Of a stretch of 64,000 bases of DNA, positions 1 through 12,500 are shown one piece after another. A program made the position numbers and the translations under genes. This DNA comes from Burhinus oedicnemus (Eukaryota; Chordata; Aves; Charadriiformes; Burhinidae), in NCBI GenBank assembly GCA_008921705.1, contig VFFE01007126.1, positions 343,529 through 407,528 on the forward strand, written 5' to 3'. Within the stretch, counting starts at the first letter, position 1. Every line of letters begins with the position of its first letter. The notes beneath the pieces are model-generated. The model saw nothing but the letters and a program-made list of their open reading frames with translations, was not told the DNA's origin and did not search any database.

Positions 1-2861
1 AGAAAATATATATTCACTGCCCAAATTTAAAGTTCAGCTTTTCCCTTTACATGCATCCAAGTATTACAACTAGTTAACATGTAGTACACAAGAAGAACTT
101 GCACTGATTTTATATATTTAACAGTAAAGCACAGCAGACTTAATTTGATCTGCATACGAACATTACACTTACTTTTTATTTCCTTTCAGTGATTATATTG
201 ATAGGAGAGGTACCTGAGAAACCTGAACTACTTTAACATACGTGTATGTGTACAATATTAAATTAGAGCATTCCTGATGCATGGGAACAGAATCTTAGAA
301 ACTGTTTTTAATTTCTCCCTTTTTCTTCTTTTATTAATTCATATGACATCAGCTCGTTGACTCTTATGACATTCTTAGCTGCTACCATGTGAAGCCATAA
401 ACTGATTTGTCACCTACAATATTCCTCCCACAACTGTGGAGTTACAGACAAAGAATAATTTGTCCAAACAAGAAAACAGCAGTAGGATCTACTAGAATTC
501 TGCTAACATTCGAACTTTTTAAGTAAAACAGAGTAGAAAAAACTGAAGAAACAAGGAAATACAAGCAGAAATGCACCGGAAGAGTTTTTTTTAAAAAATT
601 ACTCAATTACTTAATTACTAAGAACTTGCTAAAAAGCTGGAAATGTTGATTAAAAATAGTGAGGAAAACACATTAAAGCAAAGGTAAAGCTTGAAATACT
701 AGAAACATTAACCACAGTATTACTGTATTCATGAAAATATAACACTTCAAAATGACCGACTTTAATAATAGTTAAAAAAATGAAAGAATATGGGCACTAA
801 CCCCCCCGACTCTACTGGTTTTATAAAACACCATCTACTTCTCAGAATTAGTAACAGACTCATGAAACTGAACCAATTTGTTCAACAGATGTTTCAGTTA
901 ACCCAAAGGAATTTTACTTTTCTGTTGTAGAAATAGAGCGCGCTGAATAAAATTCCACTATTATTAGCAGCTTTCAAAATATATTAGCTCAAAATTAGCT
1001 TTCATTTCCATTCTTTCTTTCTTTCACATAACAGAAAACATTTTCCATACCAGATTAGACGTGCCACCAAAATAAAGTAAGCACATTGATAAAACAAGTC
1101 ACCCTCCCCCCCCCGCTTTATGGGATATGCAGGAATGGCAGAGTTTTTATTTTTCTTGGCGTTCCTCTCTCCACATTAGCCGATAATCTTCCCTGCGTAG
1201 CTCTGCCAGCGCGCTGCCCCGCAGGCCCACAACACCCCTGCTGTTCCAGTCCCCTGCTTTTCTCCAGCGGGCTCTGCGAATTGTGCGATCCTTTCGCAAC
1301 ACGCGCTATTGCATCAGTCTAATTGCAACATAATTTTCAATGCTCTAGGTAAAGCAAATAATTTCATTTTTAACTTCGGCTCATAAAATACAGATTGTTT
1401 CCCCCCCTCCCCTCCTTTTTTGTTTATACATTTAAAGATTTAAAGAATGACTTGCGCTGCACGGCAGTAGTCAAACAAAAATACCCCAGGTTTTCTTAGA
1501 AAGCAGCACTTAAAAATATTGCTCGGTGCCTAAAGCATTACTGCAGCCTTTCACAGAGCCATATGTAGCAGATCCCCCATGAGCAGGCTGGAAGGGGAAC
1601 GTGCATTCTTACTCTGTGTATTTAATATAGTATTTAGCCATTATCAAAGCTTCATAGCTTTTACTGTGTCTCTCTCTCCTGCAACAGAGAGTAACAGCTT
1701 ATCTGGCAAACACTCACTACGTTTCTAGGCACCGAAGCCACGCTCTTGGTTAATTCATAAAATCTGATCTAATGTTAGATATTTTGCATTCAGGTTAGCT
1801 AAGTTAAAACAATATTTAGCTTAACCATGCCTTGGCCAAAAAATTCTCTGTTATCTACTGATTATAACTGCATTGTAGCTAGCTACGGACATCACACTGG
1901 GAAAACACAAATCCTGACCCTGAAGAAATGCAGATGAAATTCTGACCTCAAGTCGTTCTGATAGCGGGCATTACAAACACTGTCTACTTTGTATCTGATA
2001 CAATAACCAGGCACAAGAGGCATGTGCCTGCCATGAATGATGTATTTACGTGTCATTTTGGTTTTATGTACGTATATTATCTGAGTTGACAGCTTTAAAA
2101 AAATGCCGTGCTTCTTGCACCCCAAATTGTATTACGTGATACATCTACACTAAAACCAACGTGCAGAGGCAGGCACTCTCAGGAGGAAGTGTCAGAAGTA
2201 AGTTTTAGAGAAACCTAAACTCTGCCGTTGTTTTCTTCTGTGGCATGGTGCACACCGCAGTTATGTCATACCATTTCCACAGCACCTCTGCTTCATTCAG
2301 CGTACAGAATTACCACTAATCAAACAGTAGTCTGTTTTACTCTTGGTATTTGGCGTATGGTCCGATACCTTATTTACTGCATGCTACTCAGATTTTTTTT
2401 GGAAGACGGAACAAGTAATTTCTTTGTGAATTCAACAGTGCAGCTGAGTGCTTCATCAACATAATGGTTAGTCCTACTGTTACTCTTTTACTCCTAATTT
2501 AGAATAACTGTGTTATTCCTAGCTTCCTAACTAAAGAGGTGACAGCTTTAAGGTCAAAATGATTTCCCAGTTCTGAAGACAACTTTGTCTCCAGCTTGGC
2601 ATAACTCAGACCTAATTTTTTCACAGCACTTAGCATTACATTGTGCTTTATATAGCACTTTCAAACCTCAGCCCCCACTGCCTCACTCACAGTTATCAGT
2701 GCTCAGCACTTTTCCAAATCAGACCCAACGATCTCAAGTCATCCGCAAGACAGCAACGCACGTGGAGTTAGCAAAGACCTGAGAAAAGCCAGGATCCAGC
2801 AACTTACCTAGCATCACCTAGGAAGTCTGCAGCACAGCCAGGAAGAAAATCCCGTTCCCCA
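1..2861. other. AT-rich noncoding stretch
   Basis: No gene is recognised here. The sequence is A+T-rich with frequent stops on all frames. The only open frames are about 78 codons and do not resemble any family I know. A modest rise in GC and CpG occurs around 1150-1310, where a pyrimidine-rich tract precedes a short open stretch, but nothing proves that it is an exon. The most likely reading is intronic or intergenic DNA. Confidence 0.6.
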
Positions 2862-3065
2862 GGGCAGCATGCAGCTGCGCAGAGCATCAGCACGGCCTCT
2901 GCCTCCCTGCGATCCCCTGCCTCGCCCGCCACGCGCGTCCCGACGTCTGCTGGAAGTGAGGCAGGGCTACTACAGAGAACAGCCTTCCGCACCGCATCAA
3001 CCAGACTCATTCCCGGAGCGGGTCCATCCTGTGCACGGAACGAAGCAGGGGTCCTGTGGAGAAAA
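2862..3065. other. small CpG-dense patch, possible exon or promoter relic
   Basis: This roughly 200-bp patch is much richer in GC and CpG than its surroundings. I count about 16 CpG dinucleotides, including an ACGCGCGT cluster near 2930. On the minus strand a strong splice-donor-like sequence (TAG|GTAAGTTG) ends at 2804-2811, just beyond it, and a 112-codon open frame (2804-3142, -) covers the patch. That could be a first or alternative exon of a minus-strand transcript. An equally open plus-strand frame shows that high GC alone explains the open reading. The protein is not recognised. Confidence 0.3.
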
Positions 3066-6000
3066 CAGCATGTCAGCGTGCAGTTGAACACCGTTAAATT
3101 GTAAGGCTTCCTCATGAGGGACCAAATAAAAGAGCTTTGCAAAGCTCAGTTTTGACACCCCCTGATTTGGACACTGCCACACTGCAAAAATGTTTGCATT
3201 CGCCACTTCTGGAAAAAAGAAATTGAAACAATAGACCTTGTATGATGGGATCACACTGACACCTACAAAAAATCTTTAGATACGCTGTGTAGCGCTTGTG
3301 GCAAAGAAGTGAACTGGTTGCAAATGCAAACCAATTCTCTCCATGGGGACTAGCCATAGATGATGGTTAAAAACGTATTCTCAAGGAGCTTCTACTGAAA
3401 TCAAAGAGTATTTATTTATATTTCAAGATCTCTGTAGAAAAGGACCTTCCAGAACAAACTCCTCTGTCTGTTTTCCTCAAGCCATATCCTCTGGCCCATG
3501 TTGATTCAAGCTCTAGTCCTCCTTCATTCCTACCTTCAGCGCCCTTGCCAAGTCTCTCCTCACCCCCACTCCCCAAGGCTTTTCCTCTCTCCTGGCTCAG
3601 TCACTTCCAGGCTTGGCTGGCAGTGCCACTCTCTCCCCTTGCCTCCCTCTCCTTCGCTCCCCAACACACCATCATATTAACTCCCATCCCGGATCTGTCT
3701 TCCCTGTTCAGTCTACAGTACTTTGGGGCTGGGACCTCACCAGGGCCCCGTGCATGCCAGTGCTCCACAGGTCTGCTTCTGGCTGTCAGGCGCTGGGGTA
3801 CAAGGCATCGGTTTCATCCCCCATCTCAGCATCCCCCTCCCTATCCAGGCCATACAGCTCTCACATGCTCAAGATGGCATGCGAGAACTGTGATTTCTTT
3901 AAAAGGTTAGAGTTTGGTTAGATCTGAGATTTTCGCAGTGCTGACAAAGGCAAAGCCGTGACTCATAAGCCATTCTTCTTCCCCAGTGCCTATCACCAGC
4001 GCTTCCCACACTGCCATCTAACTCCTAGTCTCTGCTTTGAAGGGAGGGACACGGAATATTTTAAAAAAAAAAAGCTGCTTTTTTTTTTTTTTTTTAAAGA
4101 AAATCTACAATGAGAAATAACTTTTTCCACACATTCTTACAGATAGCTAAATAATTTTGGCAGGAAAAAAAATTATGCTAGAGGCAACTACCTAGCCCCA
4201 AAGGCTAATGTTTTACAAAGTTATAAAAAACTCCAACCAGCATCCCATACCGGGAAGCACCAGGCAGCCTTCCTGACTGCAATTCCTGGCACTCCCCTTT
4301 TGGCCCTTAATAGCCTAAGTCATTCACCTTGCTGAAATGAGAACTGGGCAAATATTAACGCCTGAGACCAGCGGTCAAACAGACGAGTAGCAGCTGCGGA
4401 TGGACAGTGCCGGAGTGGGCACTATGCAAGCTGCCCTTGTCTTCCCCACCAGTTTTGTTGCACGCCCAGAAGCACCGTTCAAACAGCATCTTCAGACAAC
4501 AGCACCCAGCCCAGCTAGTGTTTCTTCAGACGCCACCGATTTCATCCTAGAGGTACCAATGCTTGCCTGAAAAGCTACAGCTGCTCACAAAATACTTCTA
4601 GGCCATGAAAACCTGAAGTAAAATGGGTTAGCATCATTCCTGATGAAGGTCACACACAGCTAACAGAGATAATTTAAGCAAATCCATTCTACTTCACATT
4701 TGCACTAAATTAGGAGCAGTCGTGTATTAGTTACAAAGAGGAAGGGTAACTTCGTACAGTACTATTGCTTGTGATCATCTGCCCCTGCCTGGAGGGGACA
4801 TAACCTTGCATGAAACTCTAGGAAACTTTTTCTTTCCTTTCCTCTATTTAGCAGTTATTTATCTCAGCATGAAAAACAAATGCAGCACACTGTCAAGTAA
4901 TATACAGGAAGAAGACCACCTCTCAAAACAGACAACACATTCTTTTAGAGAAAAATCCAATTTACAGATTTTTTTACTGAGCTCTTAATAGCACACAAGA
5001 CAACAATTTCTTGATGGCTCTTGTAAATGCTTCTGTACAAGCATGGCCCAGAAGAGCAGAGCAGAGCAAGAAAAGAGAAAAAGTGTCACACGTTCATGGA
5101 TGGATGCAAATGATATTGTGGATTAAGTGCACTATGACTTTTTTTTTTTCAATAAGAAATAATTATTTCCAAGGAATGACTAACTACTCCTGTGAGACTG
5201 TATTTAGTCCAGAGACATCATGTATTTAATTTCCAAAAAACACTTATCAACTATGGCAAAAAAAGTATGTGACCCACATGCCTACCCCTAGAAAATCCAT
5301 GTTTGTTCTTCTGAAAATAAACTGAGAAGCTTCAACATCAGTGTGTAAAACATAATGAAGCATTAAAAGCACATTTGCATTTCCAAAAATGACTAGTAAA
5401 TAATTTTATTATATGTTGAATTCAATTTAGGTAATGAAACCAGCTATCAAGCATCTATAATAGCTAGGTTATTTATTTTTTTTAAGGCCAGAATAATTAT
5501 ATGATCAGTAGTTACAGTTAAGATGAAAAACAATTATGTTGAATGAAACTTCAGAATTTCAATGTACAGTCATGGAAACTACATTAAACTTCTTTAAAAA
5601 AAGAGAGCAGAATTTCATGCACTATTTCATTTGGCAGAGTATAACATATTTGCTGTCAGCAAAGGACTTTCTTTCAATGAAGAAAAAGGAAAAGAAAGTA
5701 TTTCCTTTCATACAGCATTGCCCAACTGATTAGAAGTATCAGGCACTGGTAGTTGTCTCTCAACTGTAAGCAACTGTAATAGATTTAGTTCCTACAGACC
5801 ACTATATAGTGTTCCTAAAAACTCATCTGAAATCCAGCAGACCTTCAAAAATGCTATCTGTTTCTTTAAATATAAACTAACCTAATTATTTTGTCATCAA
5901 AATCAATACTTATGGGTTAAAACACTACATCAAGTAGGAAAGCTTTAATGTAAAACAAATCATAAAACACTGATAATGGAAATGCTCGAAAAGGCTCTAG

Positions 6001-8349
6001 GACTGCATGTATTTATGTAAGAGTTGTGAATATATCAACACTCGGTTATATACATCAAGAAAAAGGTGAGGCTCAGTACAGTGAACTAATCATCAAAAAG
6101 ACTAATCTTCCTTACAACAAGTGTATTCTTACAAGGACTTAAGCCAGCTGGCTAAAGCGTATTGTAGATCTTACCCAACAGCAAAGATCCATCCAAGACC
6201 ATTAATTCATTGTAAGGTAAGATTCCCTTCTTCTTAAGTAGTTTCCAGCATTTCTGAAGTATGAGTTATTCCCTGAAAACCTTCAGCAGCTTTTTGTTAC
6301 TAACACAATAATCACAAAAGCCACACTACAATGCAAATAGCATATTTAGGATGATCAATGTACCAGCATCATTTGATGAGGGATTCTTCTCTATGTGCTA
6401 AAATTAATTCTGTTATTAAGTTTGTTTAGAGAAGTTTTTCTTTAAATCATCATAAGGAACATAATTCCTACAATACTAGAACTTTCAGTTATCAAAAATC
6501 CCAAAATGATGCTTCCCTTTTTAATTTCAAGACATATCTCAAAGAATTGTAATATCCTATATAACTGCTGCTACACTAGCATCAACACAAAAACTACTTC
6601 ATGCATTGATCAACATGTATAGTGTAATTTTTATTTCGGTCTGTTCAAATAACATGACACAATGGCTCAGTATACAGCATTATGGTTCTTAAGCAAATAA
6701 ACAGACTCCCACATTAAGGTTACTGCTCCACAATACATTGCACACAGCTGCTCACAGCTTGTGCTCACACTGAAAAGTAGATTAAAATGGAATAGCAACC
6801 TTATACCTGTATTCCATTGATTTTATTGACTTAGGATATATTGTTTTAAAAAAAAAAAATAATCCTAAGTTACCAATACTGACAACAGCACCTAAAACTT
6901 CCCACTGATGTGGCACGGTATCATTAATTTTGTGGTTCATCATTATACAAAAAGAAGCCTGTGTCCCAAGCCAAGTCTGACACAAGAAGCATCCACAAAA
7001 CCAACCCTCTGCTGCTAATCCCATCCCCAGCACCATCGTGAGATCAAGGGAATTTAGCTTCAGTTAAATATTTTTAAGGTCAAATGCCTCTTCTGTTCTT
7101 TACCAAGCATTTAGGGAAACACCGGATGAATCAAGGTATCATAGCTTTATGGACATCAACTAATGTGCCCCGTTGACTTTCTTAGGATCTACGGCAATTT
7201 CCAGCACCTCAAGCACGGTTCTAACTGACCAAAGGTTTTAGTTGGTCATTTAATAAGTGCTTATTTTAGACCAATATTTAAGCTCACCTCACTTCATGTA
7301 CTCTACAAGTTGGGTTTTTTTCTTAGTCTATGAATGATAGTGCCAAAAATAGCTACAGAGTACATAGTAAAGGTTATATAGTAGTAAGTTACGCATATGA
7401 TATCAACTGAAATAAATCTACTTATAGTCTATTACGTTTTCAAAATAATGCACTTGAGTCTCAGATTTGTGAAAATTGGAAGTTATATACTTATGTATGA
7501 TTTTATTTATTTTTTATTAAATCAAAGAGTTACAAAAGCAGAACTGAGTAACAGCACAGCTATAAGGGTATCTTGCATAGAAAGCTAACAGAAGGCGCTT
7601 AGATTAAATGCACATACACCTGTAGTATTCTCTGGCCACTGAACTGGCTCTTAGGACATTACCTCAGAATGAAGATGACTCCTGGCACACATTTGGCAGT
7701 ACTGTACCAAAGCAAATCTTTTAAAGTTATCCCCCTCTTGTTATCATGGCTTAGAACAGGAATAAAACTGTCACCATGTATTTTTGTAAGCAAAACCCCC
7801 TTTTTGCTACAGGGTTTTATGACCATTTTTAAACTATGCTTTAATTTTCACCTAGGTAACTTTCATAAATTCAAAAATACATGATGAAATTAATACATTT
7901 GACAAAGACACAAGAAAGTTCTCCATAGAGCAGAGAATAAAAAATAGCAGAACTGAGAATTTTATTGCTCCTAAACATACAAAAATGCACATCACGCACA
8001 GGTTCCTTAATGGAACAATGATCATTAAACTCCATTATACTGTTTATGCCTAATTGGTGAGTTTCTTTGAACAAAATGTCCTTTTTTACACCATCTTTCT
8101 ATTCCAGTAGTGTGCTTACCTACAGAAATTGTAGGTTTTGAGCCAGAAACCCATGATGAGAAGGAGCAGAGAATATTTTCTAACAGATACTCTGTGAGCA
8201 AATGTGGTTTTGGTGCCTCAACAAGCAACTCACTATGGAACCTGGATGAAGAAACAGCTTCTTTATCACATTATCTCCCCAAATGTGAAATGGTTTTGAC
8301 GCTTACCACCAGTGGCAGTTACAACACAGAAACAAAGAATTATTATGAT
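3066..8349. other. noncoding stretch with pyrimidine-rich segment
   Basis: No gene is recognised. 3440-3720 is strongly C+T-rich on the plus strand and produces several overlapping open frames of 60-121 codons by composition alone; these encode Pro/Ser/Leu-rich strings with no domain. The rest is AT-rich. A plus-strand open frame of about 80 codons (from 8110) runs up to the CR1 at 8350 and is preceded by a good polypyrimidine-AG signal ending at 8107; it is discussed in the findings. No RNA gene or SINE was identified here. Confidence 0.5.
4063..4095. repeat. perfect A/T hairpin (A11-GC-T-GC-T17)
   Basis: Eleven A, then GCTGC, then seventeen T form a perfect inverted repeat with a 13-bp stem around a single central T. 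The run is immediately preceded by a 21-base sequence (4045-4065, overlapping the first A residues) that occurs exactly again at 58053-58073. Such structures arise by replication slippage, template switching or as relics of A-tailed insertions in opposite orientation. I see no evidence of function. Confidence 0.85.
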
Positions 8350-9338
8350 GAGTGGTGTTCCTCAGGGGTCAGTACTGGGACCGGTGCTGTTTAACATCTT
8401 TGTTGGCAACACGCACAGCGGGATCGAGTGCGCCCTCAGCAAGTTTGCTGACGACCCCAAACTGTGTGGTGCGGTCGACACACTGGGGGGAAGGGATGCC
8501 ATCCAGAAGGACCTGGACAGGCTTGAGAGGTAGGCCTGTAGGAACCTCGTGAAGTTCAACAAGGCCAAGTGCAAGGTCCTGCACGTGGGTCAGGCAATCC
8601 CATGCACAAATACAGGCTGGACGGAGAGTGCATTGAGAGCAGCCCTGAGGAGACAGACTGGGGCATGTTGGTAGATGACAAGCTCAATATGAGCCAGCAA
8701 TGTGCGCTTGTAGCCCAGAAAGTCAACTGTATCCTGGGCTGCATCAAAAGAAGTGTGGCCAGCAGGTTGAGGGAGGTGATTCTGCCCCTCTACTCCACTC
8801 TCGTGAGACCCCACCTGCAGTACTGCATCCAGCTCTGGGGCCCCCAACATAAGAAGGACATGGACCTGTTGGAGCAGGTCCAGAGGAGGGCCACGAAGAT
8901 GATCAGAGGGCTGGAGCACCTCTCCTATGAAGACAGGCTTGAGAGTTGGGGTGATTCAGCCTGCAGAAGAGAAGGCTCCGGGGAAACCTTATAGTGGCCT
9001 TTCAGTACTTTAAGGGGGCCTACAGGAAAGATGGGGAGGGACTCTTTATTAGGGCATGTAGTGATAGGACGAGGGGTAACAGTTTTAAACTGGAAGAGGG
9101 TAGATTTAGATCAGACAGTAGGAAGAAATTTTTTACTGTGAGGGTGGTGAGACACTGGCATAGGTTGCCCAGAGAGATTGTGGATGACCCGTCCCTGGAG
9201 ATGTTCAAGGCCAGGCTGGATGGGGCTTTGAGTAACCTGGTCTAGTGGAAGGTGTCCCTGTCCATGGCAGGGAGGTTGGAACTAGATGATCTCTAGGGTC
9301 CTTCCAACGCAAATCATTCTGTGATTCTATGATTCTAT
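8350..9338 (+). mobile_element. CR1 LINE, 5'-truncated, degenerate
   Basis: This is a chicken-repeat-1 non-LTR retrotransposon fragment in the plus orientation. It starts in the middle of the reverse-transcriptase domain ([17 protein letters not shown] encoded from about 8353) and runs through the C-terminal part of ORF2 to the 3' untranslated region. It ends in the characteristic CR1 tail of ATTCTRTG-type octamers (about 9317-9338). 5' truncation is normal for CR1, which primes reverse transcription from its 3' end. The similarity starts abruptly at about 8350; sequence to the left shows no CR1 resemblance. It has in-frame stops and frameshifts, so it cannot move. The second copy at 55864-57097 is its recognisable relative. 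Confidence 0.95.
8353..9245 (+). pseudogene. CR1 ORF2 reverse-transcriptase remnant
   Basis: This is the broken C-terminal part of the CR1 polyprotein. The RT palm motif FADD, with its catalytic Asp pair, is readable at 8444-8455. A TAG at 8531-8533 interrupts the frame where the family normally carries Trp. The reading then shifts frame near 8585 to continue to about 8950 (thumb-like region with ILPLYSTLVRPHLQYC), and shifts again to end at 9245. At least one nonsense change and two frameshifts show an old, dead copy. No endonuclease domain is present because the element is 5'-truncated. This is retrotransposon sequence, not a host gene. Confidence 0.9.
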
Positions 9339-9435
9339 ATTAATTCCATGAATTTGAGTCAAAAAGAATGTACAGCATTTAAATACAAGTTTAAAATGAG
9401 ATAATTCTACTCAATTTACTAAAAAATCAGGTAGC

Positions 9436-9512
9436 ACATACTATGCATATGTATTTATACAGATATATACACATGTATATATAAAACTTAAAAACATATA
9501 TAATACATATAA
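9436..9512. repeat. AT-rich low-complexity / degenerate TA-CA microsatellite
   Basis: Alternating pyrimidine-purine sequence made of TATA, CATA and GTATAT units, without a fixed period. It begins about 100 bp downstream of the CR1 3' end. It is simple sequence with no gene or RNA signature. Confidence 0.7.
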
Positions 9513-12500
9513 TTTCTAATGCTAGCTAAAAAAGACTGCCCCAAAAATGCTACTCAGTTCTTCTAAAAAAATCAAAACAGCTCCAATTTTATAACTAAAT
9601 TTGATGACTCATTTTCTTCTTTGGTTCCAGGATCCTTCTGCAGACACCCCCAAAAATGAGGAAACTGCTTTTGTTCCTGCTGAACGAAAATGGAATAAGT
9701 TGCATCTCCCACAAGAGAGAAAATACTTTAATTATTTCAAGCATTCCTGAAGTGCAGGTAAAAGCAAATGGAAAAGCCGCCATATCTACAGCATAGTGCA
9801 ACTGCAGTCCACAGCTTTCACCAAGTTAAAGTAATGCTCTCATGCAAGGTAGGGTGCAAAGAAACTCTGACTATATATAAGTTAAAAGAGGAAAGAGAGC
9901 TTCACATTTTTCTATTGCTCATCGCACCTCTTCGGAGCTACCCGAACACCCCAATGCCACATTTCCATCCTCCTCTATTTTACAGACTATTGACCTACCT
10001 CTCATCTGCTCCTTGAGCCACATAAGCACTACTCCTCCCTTCAGCCAATTTTTGGGAAGCTAAGGTCCTTTTATATGTTTGCTACCTGACTGGTTTCTAA
10101 CCAGGCAGGCCAGTTTTACTGCTGTCTTAATGACTGCCAATAAGACGACTGAATTTTCCAGTTTTCTGAGTAGCCACTCCACCAGGAGTTGTGTGGGAAC
10201 ACCGGCGCGCACGCCTGGCCATGGCCCTGCAGACTCCTAGCTCTTACACCACGTCTGTGCCCTACCCTTGGCGTGGCTGGTACCATTGCACACGCGCAGG
10301 GCATCTGATCATGCAAACCACTCATCTTTAGATGCATTTTTTTTTTTTTTTAATAACCAGCCAGCTGGCATGCCTAACCCTCTATTTTTCTCCTCTCGCG
10401 TGTCAGCGGGACAGTTAGCCTCCCATTCCTATCAATGGCTTGCAAAAGGTTTTGTAAATCATTCTTTGGTAACACCAGGGCTTCCCACCTCACATTTCTT
10501 CTACCTCCTCTTCCACCCCACTTCCCATGCACCCCAAATCCTCATTCCCATCTATCGTCCTTCTGTTCAGGGGGTAGGTCTTTCAGAGTGCCAACTTTTT
10601 GACCTGCACTAGGGAGGATGGGCAGAGAGGGAGCTGGGGATATTATGCTGGAAGGTGTTAACGGCCACCATCAAATGGTTCTTTGATCTCCAGACAATTA
10701 CAGAGCTGGGCCTGCTAACCAGATGCAAGGGGCTCCCTCTTTCCCCACTTTCTTCCTTCTGCATCCCAGACGGACAGAAATGCCATCAACTTGAGTGCAA
10801 GGCCCTATAAACCAATTATAGGTTTATTTTTAATTTAAAAAGAAGAAAAGGACTATTTTGCTTTCATAGGAGGAGATGTCAGAAACAGTTTGCAAACCAA
10901 CAGTTTAACTCTGAAAGAGACACTTGTAACAATTCCTGTCTGCTTAAGAGCTGCCTGAAAATACGCAATTTGATTGCTGAAGTTTAACAACACAAAGTTT
11001 ATCAAAAGTTCTTATCACAATCACACATAAAAGAAGAGAATTTTTTTTAGAAGCTTCAAATACTAGACAAAAAGCATATAAGATTGTTTTAGTGCTTTCT
11101 ACTAATTAGTACTGCTTTTATTATACAGGGCAAGAAAATGACAATTTTTTTCCTAAACTGGCAGTGAACAGCCAATTCAGTAAGCTGCGTTTTTGTTTTC
11201 TGTGACAGGGCAGTGGAAAAATCTCTTTCATTTATTAGGTCTACAGAGACCAAAACTGGCCGGGTGTCAAACCTGCTTTGTAAAAGCTCAGATCCATTCA
11301 GCCATGTGTAGATTCCATAATTCTTTACAACCTGTTATCAGTATCAACTTCACAAAAGACAAACCTTTGGTGTCTTCCAACAAGTGTTACTGCAACCCTT
11401 TGTAATAGGGAGCAAAAACCTGAACTGACACTGCAACACAGAAAGAAAAAAAAAAAAAAAAAAAGGAAAACCCCAATGGCAGTGCCAAATTAAATTCTTC
11501 TTAAAATCTAAGATCGCCTTTATTTTTTTTTTGCTAGATGAGCTTTTCATAAAGATATAAAATGAGATCTCCTGCAATGGTGGATTAGCAAGCTGGATAA
11601 CTATTTAAATTTTAATAACTCTGCTCAAAGCCCCACTGAGTGCACCTATACTACTTAAAGTGCCAGTTTCATCACCTCACTCGCGATTGCAGGGTAGTCA
11701 CAACTTGTCACGGGGACAGAGAGAGCAAGGCCTTGAGCTGAAAGGGTGCTGATGGCAACCCGACACAGAAAAATTAGCTTTTCTTCTGAAGGATGGGGCT
11801 TTCAGGAAGGCAGAAAACTACTACGGTACAGTGATTGACTTGCTTTTAACTACAACAAGGATAGATTCCTAGATGGCCTTAATGAACTGATTAAAATGTG
11901 CTGCCTTGTTAAAAAGGTACTTCTCACATCAAATCAGGTGCAGGCTGTATTACATCCAGGGAAAAATATAAAACTTCAATTTTCAGTAAACACACCCAAC
12001 ATTACGTTCTTATATTTTCCATAGCAGAAACTTACATTTTCTATAGCTGAAGTTTATGAATTACAACACCCACAACACTTTTTAATCTCAGACTTTAAAT
12101 CTGAAAGAACTAATTAATCACTTTATTCAACTGAAATATTCTTGCCATGCTAAGACTGCTCTGTCTCTGTCTATATTGGCAGCATTTGCTTGAATTGTCC
12201 CATTTTTTTAGCGATGGATTCTATTGCATTCTTTAAGATAAAACTGCACGCTAACTCACAAATGTTTCCTACACTATTAAGTATTGTAAATAATTATTTT
12301 ACCGTTAAAACAATTAATTCTTGTGAAACATTCGGTGTGCTTCACCTAAGCTAAAAGTCTATTGTCCTCATTCAGTACTAGATTTGTAATGCTGCAGACT
12401 CGCATCTGACGCAAACATGAACATCAGCAGCCTTAACAACACCCTTCCGTGCAAGTTTCATATATTTATCAATACCGATAAACATGCAAAAGATGCACGT

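Noticed and set aside
3545..3921. Overlapping 121- and 102-codon frames
   Set aside because: Pyrimidine-rich sequence gives Ser/Pro/Leu-rich products in two frames; neither is conserved-looking or bounded by good splice signals.
6175..6253. Minus-strand segment with acceptor CATACTTCAG and donor G|GTAAGA, 26 open codons
   Set aside because: The frame does not join in phase with the neighbouring candidates at 7658-7780 or 8122-8193, and short open segments with splice-like ends are common by chance.
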